DNA from: JAVBSC01 sp031547305
GTDB lineage: Bacteria; Desulfobacterota; Desulfovibrionia; Desulfovibrionales; Desulfovibrionaceae
Direction: 5' to 3'
Assembly: GCA_031547305.1 (NCBI GenBank)
Contig: JAVBSC010000107.1
Location: 1 to 21,179 of the forward strand
DNA: 21,179 nucleotides
Under the pieces are notes generated by a model, which saw only the letters and a list, made by a program, of their open reading frames with translations, made no database searches and was not told the origin of the DNA. Positions 14,875 to 21,179 of the stretch are shown here, piece after piece. Made by a program: the position numbers and the translations under genes. Each line of letters opens with the position of its first letter. Position 1 is the first letter of the stretch.

Positions 14875-15957
14875 ATGTCGCAGGAAAAATACCGCATCCT
14901 GGCCGTCAATCCCGGCTCCACCTCCATGCGCGTGGCTGTTTATGAAAACGAGGGCCTGATCTTCCAGGCCAAGATTGACCATGACGCCGAGGAGCTGCGC
15001 GCCTTCCAGAGCAACGTGGCCCAGTACCCGTTGCGCGAAAAAGCCCTGCTGGACTGCCTGAAAAGCGCGAATGCGGATCTTTCCGGCCTGTCCGCCGTGG
15101 TCGGCCGGGGCGGCAAGCTGCCCCCCCTGGAGCAGGGCGCGTATATCGTGGACCAGGGCATGGTGGATTTTCTGACCCGCCGGCCCGTGGACGACCACGC
15201 CTCCAACCTGGGCGCGCTGCTGGCCTACAACCTGGCCCGGCCCCTGGGCATACCCGCCTACATTTACGACGCCGTGGTCACGGACCAGCTTGAGGACATC
15301 GCCCGGCTTTCCGGCCTGCCGGAAATAAAGCGCAAAGCCTCCGGGCATGTGCTGAACCTGCGGGCCATGTCCATAAAAGCCTGCAAGGAACGCGGCTGGA
15401 AGCTGGCGGAAAAAAACGTCATCGCCTGCCACATGGGCGCCGGCATAAGCGCCACGGCGCTTAAAGGCGGCCGCATGGTCGACGTGATCACGGACGAGGA
15501 AGGCCCGTATTCCCCGGAGCGCTCCGGCGGCCTGCCCAACCGGCAGCTTATTGACCTTTGCTTTTCCGGCAAGTATGACCGGCTGTCCGCCACCCGGCGC
15601 ACCAGAGGCCAGGGCGGGCTTATGGCCTATCTGGGCACCAACGACGCGCTTAAAATCGAAGAGCGCATAGCCGTCGGCGACGACCGGGCCGCCCTGGTCT
15701 ATGCCGGCATGTGCTACCAGGTGGCCAAGAATATCGCCGGCCTGGCCGCCGTGGTCAACGGCCGGGTGGATCTTGTGGTCCTAACCGGCGCCCTGGCCAA
15801 CTCCAAAATGCTCATGGATCAGATTGTCCCGCGCATCGCCTTTCTCGCCCCGGTGGATGTCCTGCCTGGCGAAAACGAACTGGAAGCCCTGACCTACGGC
15901 ATTCTGCGCGTTCTAAGAAAAGAAGAGGCGTCCCATCGCTTTGAATGCCCGGCCTGA
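14875..15957 (+). CDS. buk: acyl kinase, butyrate kinase (Buk) family
   Basis: A 360-residue kinase of the acetate/butyrate kinase fold that makes ATP from acyl-phosphate. Landmarks are NPGSTS (12-17), GRGGKLPPLEQG (76-87), HASNLGALLA (107-116), HMGAGIS (185-191), SPERSGGLP (212-220), FSGKYDRLS and LTGALANS. Spelling is that of butyrate kinases, not acetate kinases. One Gly of the usual HLGGGIS is Ala188, a position that varies in the superfamily. The ATG at 14875 is preceded by CGGAG and begins MSQEKYRILAVNPGSTS; the frame is open further upstream, but that part is inside ptb. Together with ptb it yields a carboxylic acid and ATP. The acid could be a branched-chain acid, butyrate, or, less conventionally, succinate. 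Confidence 0.9.
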   Translation: MSQEKYRILAVNPGSTSMRVAVYENEGLIFQAKIDHDAEELRAFQSNVAQYPLREKALLDCLKSANADLSGLSAVVGRGGKLPPLEQGAYIVDQGMVDFLTRRPVDDHASNLGALLAYNLARPLGIPAYIYDAVVTDQLEDIARLSGLPEIKRKASGHVLNLRAMSIKACKERGWKLAEKNVIACHMGAGISATALKGGRMVDVITDEEGPYSPERSGGLPNRQLIDLCFSGKYDRLSATRRTRGQGGLMAYLGTNDALKIEERIAVGDDRAALVYAGMCYQVAKNIAGLAAVVNGRVDLVVLTGALANSKMLMDQIVPRIAFLAPVDVLPGENELEALTYGILRVLRKEEASHRFECPA

Positions 15958-16041
15958 TCCGCCGACTCGCGTTTTCGAACCGCCAGGCCGCCCCAGAAAG
16001 CGCGTTTTCCGGATAACCCTCCAAAAGGTGAGGTTTTTAGT

Positions 16042-16986
16042 ATGAAGAAGCTTTTCTGCCTTGCTGCCATATTGTTCTGCGCCGCCTTTTCCTCCGCTGC
16101 CCAGGCCGCCGAATTCATCAACGTCGCCACCGGGTCCACCGGCGGCACCTACTACCCGGTCGGGTCCACCATGGCCAACATCTGGCGGGACAACATACCG
16201 GGGCTTAAAGCCAGCGCCCAGTCCACCGGCGGCACGGTCAACAACATCCGGCTCCTGGCCGCCGGCGAGGCGGAAGCCTGCATCACCGACGGCATGTACT
16301 ACGACGCCTACAACGGCCTGAACAACTTCGCCGGCAAAAAGCACCCCTTCCTGCGCGGCGTGGTGGTTCTGTACTCCGACCTGGTCTACTTTGTCGCGGC
16401 CAAGGACAGCGGCATAAAGACCCTGGAAGACCTCAGGGGCAGGCGCGTGGCCGTGGGAGCGGTGGGCGGCAGCGCGCCGCTTATTGCCGGGACGGTCCTC
16501 AAGGCCGCCGGCATCGACATGCACAAGGACATCAAGCCGGAGTATCTTGGGCATGCGGAATCCACGGCCGCTTTCGCGGACAAACACATTGACGCGGCCA
16601 TTGCCGTGGGTTCCCCGGGCATTGCCAGCGTGGTGGAGGTCACCACCATCGGCACGGCGCACCTGTTGAGTTTCCCCCCGGAGATCATTGAAAAAGTCTG
16701 CGCCACAGCCCCTTATTTCAGCCCGCACGCCATCAAGCCGGACAGCTACAAAGGGCAGAGCGAACCCGTGGCCACCTTCAGCATTCCCAACATCCTGACT
16801 GTGCACGAAAAGCTGAAACCGGATCTGGTATATGAAATGACCAGGCAGCTCTTCGCCCACAAGGCGGACCTGGTGGCCGTGGCCGCATCCATGGAAGCCA
16901 TGGACGCGGAAGCCGCCGGCCAGATCAAAATCCCTTTGCATCCGGGAGCGGAAAAATATTATAAAGAACTGGGCATTCTTAAGTAG
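16042..16986 (+). CDS. TAXI-family TRAP transporter solute-binding protein
   Basis: A 314-residue periplasmic binding protein. Residues 1-22 are a signal peptide (AAQA before AEFINVATG). The mature N-terminus carries the TAXI signature GSTGGTYYPVG (31-41), followed by STGGTVNNIRLLAAGEAEACITDG, the usual second contact region. TAXI proteins work with 4TM/12TM fused TRAP permeases, which is exactly the next gene, 8 bp downstream. Some studied TAXI proteins bind glutamate, glutamine or 2-oxoglutarate, which would suit this pathway, but the ligand cannot be read from the sequence. A good Shine-Dalgarno (AGGTGAGG) precedes the start. The 84 bp between buk and this gene show no promoter or terminator I can support, so it is probably co-transcribed with the enzymes. 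Confidence 0.93.
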   Translation: MKKLFCLAAILFCAAFSSAAQAAEFINVATGSTGGTYYPVGSTMANIWRDNIPGLKASAQSTGGTVNNIRLLAAGEAEACITDGMYYDAYNGLNNFAGKKHPFLRGVVVLYSDLVYFVAAKDSGIKTLEDLRGRRVAVGAVGGSAPLIAGTVLKAAGIDMHKDIKPEYLGHAESTAAFADKHIDAAIAVGSPGIASVVEVTTIGTAHLLSFPPEIIEKVCATAPYFSPHAIKPDSYKGQSEPVATFSIPNILTVHEKLKPDLVYEMTRQLFAHKADLVAVAASMEAMDAEAAGQIKIPLHPGAEKYYKELGILK

Positions 16987-16994
16987 GCCGCGCC

Positions 16995-18890
16995 ATGGAA
17001 GACGTCATTCAAGAAGTTCCCCGGCAGGAAAGCCCTGGCCCGTTCAGGACGCGTTGCGCCTTTGTCCTTTGCGTCTGCATGTCGCTGTTCCACTTGTACA
17101 CCTCCGGCATAGAACTGCTGCGCCAGCCGGTGCAGCGCTCCATACACGTGGGCTTCACTCTGGCGATCATCTACCTGCTCTACCCGGTCAAAAACAAAAA
17201 ACTGGCCTGGATCGACTTTGCCATGCTGGCCGCCTCCGTGGCCGGCTGCGGCTACGTGGCCCTGTTCGTCAACGAAATCGCCCTGCGCGGCGGGGCCATA
17301 CTGCCCCACGAGGTGGCGCTGGGCATTCTGACCATGGCCGTGGTGCTGGAGGCGGCGCGCCGCGTTCTGGGCAAAATTCTGCCCCTCCTGGCCGGCATTT
17401 TCCTTTTGTATTGCTATTTCGGCAGCTACGCGCCGGGCTTTCTGGAAATCCGGGGCTATTCACTCCAACGCATCGTCCAGCACATGTACCTGACCAGCGA
17501 GGGCATTTTCGGCGTGGCCGCCGGGGTCTCCAGCACCTACATCTTCATGTTCATCCTGTTCGGGGCCTTTCTGGTGCACGGCGGCGGGGCGCAGTTCTTC
17601 AACAACCTGTCCATGGCCCTGGCCGGGCATCTGTCCGGCGGCCCGGCCAAGGTGGCGGTCATCGCCTCCGGCCTTATGGGAACCATCAACGGCTCCTCCA
17701 TAGCCAACGCGGCCACGGTGGGCACCCTGACCATTCCCATGATGAAAAAGGTCGGCTATTCTCCGGAGGAGGCGGCCGGCATAGAGGCCTGCTCCTCCAC
17801 CGGCGGCCAGTTCATGCCGCCGATCATGGGGGCCGGGGCCTTCATCATGGCGGAATTCCTCCGGCTGCCCTACCAGACCATCGCCGTGGCCGCGGCCCTG
17901 CCGGCCCTGCTCTATTACGTCTCCGTGTTCGTGCACGTGCATTTTGTGGCCCGGCGCGACAACATCAAAGGCATAGACTCCGGCCAGCGGGCCTGGAACA
18001 TCCTGAAGCGGGACGGCTACCTCCTTATTCCGGTCGTGGTGGTCATCGGCATGCTCGTCATGCGCTATACGCCGCTCAAGGCGGCCTTCTGGGCGATTGT
18101 GGCCATGGTCTGCCTGGCCGGCCTGAGCAACCGGGCTCTTCTGCACCCGGCCAGGCTTTCCGAGACCCTGGCCAGCGGCGCCAAAGGGGCCGTGGGCACG
18201 GCCGCGGCCTGCGCCGTGGTGGGCTTCATTGTGGGCTCCTGCTCCCTGACCGCCCTGGGCATGAGCTTTTCCGGCAACATCGCCGAACTGACCCAGGGCA
18301 ACCTGCTGTTCACCCTGCTGGTCTCCATGCTGGCCTGCCTGGTTTTCGGCATGGGTCTGCCCACAACGGCCAACTACATCGTCACCAGCACGATCATCGC
18401 GCCGGTGCTGGCCAAGCTGGGCGTGCCCGGCCTGGCCGCGCACCTGTTCGTCTTCTACTTCGGCATCAAGGCGGACATCACGCCGCCGGTCTGCCTGGCC
18501 ACGCTCACGGCCGCCGGAATCGCCAAAGCCGACCCGACCAGGGCCTCCATTATCGCTTTCACCATCGCCCTGCCATCGTTCTTTCTGCCCTATCTGTTCG
18601 TCTATTCGCCGGACATCCTGCTCCAGGGCGCGCTTTCCGGCGCTCTGCTCACCGCCGCCTCCGCCGTGTTCGGCATTTTCGGCATCACCGCCTTTGCCAC
18701 GGGCTGGCTGTCCCGCAACATCGGCCTGCCGCCGCGCCTGGCCTGCCTGGCCGGCGGCGTGCTTTGCTACTTCCCGCAGTTCCAGATAAAAGCCGCCGGG
18801 ATGGCGGCGGTCCTTATTCTCACCCTGCTGATCAAATTCGCCTTGAAAAGCGCGCCCGCGGGAAGCGTGCAGGGGGGGAAGCAAGCTTAG
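16995..18890 (+). CDS. TRAP transporter permease, fused 4TM/12TM
   Basis: A 631-residue inner-membrane protein that joins the small (DctQ-like, about residues 20-130) and large (DctM-like, about 140-620) TRAP subunits. The segment with GLMGTINGSSIANAATVG and the following EACSSTGGQFMPP is the hallmark of the fused TAXI class. A second repeat-like core with FGMGLPTTANYIVTS and GIKADITPPVCLAT completes the inverted-repeat transporter. About 16 hydrophobic segments are visible. It imports an acidic solute with sodium or protons, delivered by the TAXI protein encoded 8 bp upstream. It is the last gene of the module, and a strong terminator follows after 10 bp. Having both this and the SSS transporter in one operon implies two substrates, or two affinities for one. 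Confidence 0.94.
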   Translation: MEDVIQEVPRQESPGPFRTRCAFVLCVCMSLFHLYTSGIELLRQPVQRSIHVGFTLAIIYLLYPVKNKKLAWIDFAMLAASVAGCGYVALFVNEIALRGGAILPHEVALGILTMAVVLEAARRVLGKILPLLAGIFLLYCYFGSYAPGFLEIRGYSLQRIVQHMYLTSEGIFGVAAGVSSTYIFMFILFGAFLVHGGGAQFFNNLSMALAGHLSGGPAKVAVIASGLMGTINGSSIANAATVGTLTIPMMKKVGYSPEEAAGIEACSSTGGQFMPPIMGAGAFIMAEFLRLPYQTIAVAAALPALLYYVSVFVHVHFVARRDNIKGIDSGQRAWNILKRDGYLLIPVVVVIGMLVMRYTPLKAAFWAIVAMVCLAGLSNRALLHPARLSETLASGAKGAVGTAAACAVVGFIVGSCSLTALGMSFSGNIAELTQGNLLFTLLVSMLACLVFGMGLPTTANYIVTSTIIAPVLAKLGVPGLAAHLFVFYFGIKADITPPVCLATLTAAGIAKADPTRASIIAFTIALPSFFLPYLFVYSPDILLQGALSGALLTAASAVFGIFGITAFATGWLSRNIGLPPRLACLAGGVLCYFPQFQIKAAGMAAVLILTLLIKFALKSAPAGSVQGGKQA

Positions 18891-18900
18891 ATTACCACCC

Positions 18901-18947
18901 GCAAAAAGCCGCCGGTCCGCTTGGAACGCGCTCCGGCGGTTTTTTGC
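18901..18947 (+). terminator. strong intrinsic terminator of the gdh-kor-TRAP module
   Basis: CCGCCGG (18909-18915) pairs with CCGGCGG (18933-18939), extended by GCAAAAAG on the left and TTTTTTGC on the right. A run of T both completes the stem and follows it (TTTTTTGCGCGTTTTT). This is a textbook bidirectional-looking terminator, placed 10 bp after the permease stop, and it separates the module from the regulator gene. Confidence 0.9.
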
Positions 18948-19021
18948 GCGTTTTTCCCCCGGCCTTTGGTTGTGAGTTCGGCATTCTGGTGATTTAGCCC
19001 CGGCGCCTTTCACCCCGCATC

Positions 19022-19050
19022 TTGCGCGGGCAAAGCTTTGGCACTATAAT
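19022..19050 (+). promoter_or_regulatory. promoter of the sigma-54 activator gene
   Basis: A perfect -10 box TATAAT (19045-19050) has TTGCGC (19022-19027) 17 bp upstream, a 3/6 match to the -35 consensus. Transcription would begin near 19057, giving a leader of about 95 nt. The overlapping string TGGCACTATAATAGCC (19039-19054) also keeps the GG-N10-GC of sigma-54 promoters but has a poor -12 element, so sigma-70 use is favoured. Confidence 0.5.
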
Positions 19051-19113
19051 AGCCGACATCGCCAGGACAAAGCCTGAAAAAGGACGGCCGCCAAAGGCGC
19101 TCCACCCCACACC

Positions 19114-19137
19114 TGCGCGGCCGGAAGCCCCCGCGCA
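19114..19137 (+). promoter_or_regulatory. leader hairpin abutting the activator's ribosome binding site
   Basis: TGCGCGG (19114-19120) pairs perfectly with CCGCGCA (19131-19137) around a 10-nt loop. The right arm ends where the Shine-Dalgarno AAGGA (19137-19141) begins, 10 nt before the ATG at 19152. Such a stem could limit translation of the regulator; this is inferred from position only. Confidence 0.35.
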
Positions 19138-19151
19138 AGGACGCGTGCCCC

Positions 19152-21143
19152 ATGCTGATCACTTCAAAATTGTCCAACCGCGGCGTTGACACCACGCCAA
19201 GAGCTCTGTGCATTTCCATATATTCGGCGATGACCGAGGCCATCACCCGCATATCCGAAGAGCTGAACGTGCCGGTCGACGTTTACGAAGGCGGCATCTT
19301 CAACAACGGGCATCTCTTCGCGCAGGAGGCCCAGGAGCAATACGACGTGATCATCAGCCAGGCGGGCACTGCCGTGTCCATTCAGCAGTTGGTGCACGTG
19401 CCGGTGGTGCCGGTCAGCATCACCGCCCTGGACTTCATCACCGCCTTTGACGAAGCCAACCGGCACAACAAGCCGCTCATCCTCATCAGCTACAAAAGCG
19501 AACTGGGCGAAGAACTAAGCGCCATGGCCCGCTTTTTCACGCCGGAGCGCTTCTCCATCATGACCTACTCCAACCGCGAGGAATTCCAGCGGATTGTCGA
19601 CCAGACGCTCTCCCTGCGCGGCCACGCCATCGTGGGTTTTGGCGGCTGCATCCAGGATCTGGCTGAAGCCAACGGCATCCCTTACGTGCTGGTGCGCTCC
19701 AGGCCGGAAAACATCCGGCGGGCCGTGCTCTCCGCCAAGAACATCATTGAGCAGAATGTGCGCGAGAAACGCCACGCCCGGCGGTTGCAGAACCTGGTCA
19801 ACCATAGCCGCGAAGGCATCCTGTCCGTCAACAACGAACAGGCCATCACCACCTGCAACCTCACGGCCAAACGCCTGCTCAAGCTCAAGGGCGTCAAGGT
19901 GCTCGGGCTCAACATCACCCGGCCGGATTCACCGGCCTGCCTGCGCAGCCTTTACGGCGACGGGCGCTTTTCCCTGAACAGCCTCCAGCAGATCGAAGGC
20001 ACGCGCTTCATCGTCAGCCGCATTCCGGTCATTGTGCGCTCGCGCCTGCTGGAAACAGTCATCACCTTTCAGGAACTCTCGCAGATCCAGAAAGTGGAAG
20101 CCCATGCCAGAGCCCAACTGCACCTGAAGGGACTGGTGGCCCGCTATTCCTTTAAGGACATCATCAGCGAAAGCGAACGCATGCGCAAGCTGGTGGGCGA
20201 CGCCAAGCAGTACGCGGCCACGCAGGCCGCCGTGCTTATAGAGGGAGAAACCGGCACCGGCAAGGAGCTGATGGCCCAGAGCATCCACAACGCCAGCCCG
20301 CGCAAGAGCGGGCCGTTCGTGGCCATAAACTGCGCCGCCCTGCCGGAACACCTGCTGGAGAGCGAGCTTTTCGGCTACGAGGAAGGCGCGTTCACCGGCG
20401 CGAAAAAGGGCGGCAAGTCCGGCATGTTCGAACTGGCGCACAACGGCACCATTTTTCTGGACGAGATCGGGGAAATATCCCTGAGCATGCAGGGCCGCCT
20501 TTTGCGCGTGCTTCAGGAAAAAGAGGTCTTCCGCCTGGGGGGCGACCGGGTCATCAACGTGGACGTGCGGGTTGTTTCCGCCACCAACAAAAATCTGTAC
20601 AAACGCGTGGAAGAGGGCAATTTCCGCCGGGATTTGTTCTTCCGACTGAACCTGCTGCCCCTGTTCATCCCGCCCCTGCGCCAGCGCCTGGAGGATCTGC
20701 CCACCCTGGCCGGGCATTTCATGGGCCGGAGCGGCCAGCTTTACGGCTCCGCTCCGCCGCCGCTTTCCAAGGCCAGCATCAGGAAAATGCAGGCCTATGA
20801 CTGGCCGGGCAACGTGCGCGAACTGGTCAACATCATCGAGCGCCTGTGCATCATGTACAAAGAGGGCCAGAACGCGGACGCCCTGGCCTGCCAGTTGCTG
20901 GAGGACCATATCGCCATGCGGCGCCGCTCGCTGGATTTGCACCGGGAAGCGGGCGGACCGGGCGCAATAACCGTGCCCCTGGGCACCATGAAGGAAATGG
21001 AATACGCCATTCTGCAAACCCTGCTCAACCGCGCCGGCGGCAACCAGAAGCTCCTGGCCGAGAACCTGGGAGTGAGCCGGGTCACGGTCTGGAAAAAGCT
21101 CAAGGAATTGTCCAAGTCGGAAGAAAGAATCAGCGTGAACTGA
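19152..21143 (+). CDS. sigma-54-dependent transcriptional activator with PrpR_N sensor domain
   Basis: A 663-residue enhancer-binding protein. Residues about 25-200 form a PrpR_N-type ligand-sensing domain (the fold of the propionate regulator PrpR), about 212-320 a PAS domain, and 335-565 the AAA+ domain. That domain has Walker A GETGTGKE (365-372), the sigma-54-contact loop GAFTGA (412-417), Walker B FLDEIGE (435-441) and WPGNVREL (551-558). The C-terminal Fis-type helix-turn-helix (about 630-655, GGNQKLLAENLGVSRVTVWKKL) binds DNA. All ATPase motifs are intact. No histidine-kinase receiver domain is present, so it should respond to a small molecule. It lies directly after the catabolic module, whose first gene has a sigma-54 promoter, making it the probable activator. 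The inducer is unknown. No 2-methylcitrate genes are nearby, so PrpR itself is unlikely. Confidence 0.93.
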   Translation: MLITSKLSNRGVDTTPRALCISIYSAMTEAITRISEELNVPVDVYEGGIFNNGHLFAQEAQEQYDVIISQAGTAVSIQQLVHVPVVPVSITALDFITAFDEANRHNKPLILISYKSELGEELSAMARFFTPERFSIMTYSNREEFQRIVDQTLSLRGHAIVGFGGCIQDLAEANGIPYVLVRSRPENIRRAVLSAKNIIEQNVREKRHARRLQNLVNHSREGILSVNNEQAITTCNLTAKRLLKLKGVKVLGLNITRPDSPACLRSLYGDGRFSLNSLQQIEGTRFIVSRIPVIVRSRLLETVITFQELSQIQKVEAHARAQLHLKGLVARYSFKDIISESERMRKLVGDAKQYAATQAAVLIEGETGTGKELMAQSIHNASPRKSGPFVAINCAALPEHLLESELFGYEEGAFTGAKKGGKSGMFELAHNGTIFLDEIGEISLSMQGRLLRVLQEKEVFRLGGDRVINVDVRVVSATNKNLYKRVEEGNFRRDLFFRLNLLPLFIPPLRQRLEDLPTLAGHFMGRSGQLYGSAPPPLSKASIRKMQAYDWPGNVRELVNIIERLCIMYKEGQNADALACQLLEDHIAMRRRSLDLHREAGGPGAITVPLGTMKEMEYAILQTLLNRAGGNQKLLAENLGVSRVTVWKKLKELSKSEERISVN

Positions 21144-21148
21144 AGGAA

Positions 21149-21177
21149 GATTAAGGGGAGCCACGCTCCCCTTAATC
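21149..21177 (+). terminator. terminator hairpin after the activator gene
   Basis: GATTAAGGGGAG (21149-21160) and CTCCCCTTAATC (21166-21177) form a perfect 12-bp stem with a 5-nt loop, 5 bp after the stop codon. The window ends before any T tract could be seen. Confidence 0.75.
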
Positions 21178-21179
21178 TA

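Noticed and set aside
15958..16041. Possible terminator or promoter between buk and the TAXI gene
   Set aside because: Only a short direct repeat CGCGTTTTC is present; no stem with T tract and no -35/-10 or -24/-12 pair was found.
17054..19013. Open frames of over 500 codons on both strands overlapping the TRAP permease
   Set aside because: The permease frame has clear TRAP signatures; the other frames give Arg/Gly/His-rich products with no domain and no ribosome binding site.
19039..19054. Sigma-54 promoter ahead of the activator gene
   Set aside because: GG-N10-GC is present, but the -12 element is poor, and a perfect TATAAT with 17-bp spacing overlaps, so sigma-70 is the simpler reading.

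Overview
The window reads as GC-rich chromosomal DNA of an anaerobic Gram-negative bacterium. A FadL-type outer-membrane protein, a Wolinella-type fumarate reductase, ferredoxin-linked 2-oxoacid oxidation, TAXI-TRAP transport and sigma-54 control together suggest a Desulfovibrionaceae-like (Desulfobacterota) organism. That placement is inferred from gene content, not from a marker gene. I see no tRNA, rRNA, IS element, phage gene or CRISPR array.

Layout. Positions 1-1093 (minus) hold the N-terminal part of a FadL/OmpP1 porin cut by the window edge. A small DUF6868 membrane protein (1283-1525, plus) faces a minus-strand operon (4005 down to 1608) that encodes a secreted DUF2318 cysteine protein, an FtsX/MacB-type permease and its ABC ATPase. 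This trio resembles part of the P19/Ftr1 (Fet) iron-uptake loci, but without the iron permease or P19. A divergent AT-rich promoter region (4006-4317) separates it from frdCAB (4318-7616), a di-heme quinol:fumarate reductase or succinate dehydrogenase. About 800 bp without a convincing gene follow (7617-8414). They hold a near-perfect sigma-54 promoter (8158-8173) preceded by two perfect palindromes.

From 8415 to 18890 all genes point the same way and form one metabolic module: a glutamate-dehydrogenase-family amino acid dehydrogenase, a sodium:solute symporter, a four-subunit 2-oxoacid:ferredoxin oxidoreductase (alpha, beta, gamma, delta), a Ptb-like phosphate acyltransferase, a Buk-like acyl kinase, a TAXI solute-binding protein and a fused TRAP permease. 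Read as a pathway, an amino acid or 2-oxoacid is imported, deaminated to a 2-oxoacid, oxidised to acyl-CoA with reduction of ferredoxin, and converted through acyl-phosphate to a carboxylic acid plus ATP. A strong terminator (18901-18947) ends the run. It is followed by a PrpR_N-PAS-AAA+-Fis sigma-54 activator (19152-21143), the obvious candidate to drive the promoter at 8158.

The least ordinary aspect is this self-contained, apparently sigma-54-controlled amino-acid-to-ATP module. Its dehydrogenase differs from typical glutamate dehydrogenases at positions that contact the substrate side chain, so the true substrate is open. Glutamate to succinate and branched-chain amino acid to branched acid are the main alternatives.
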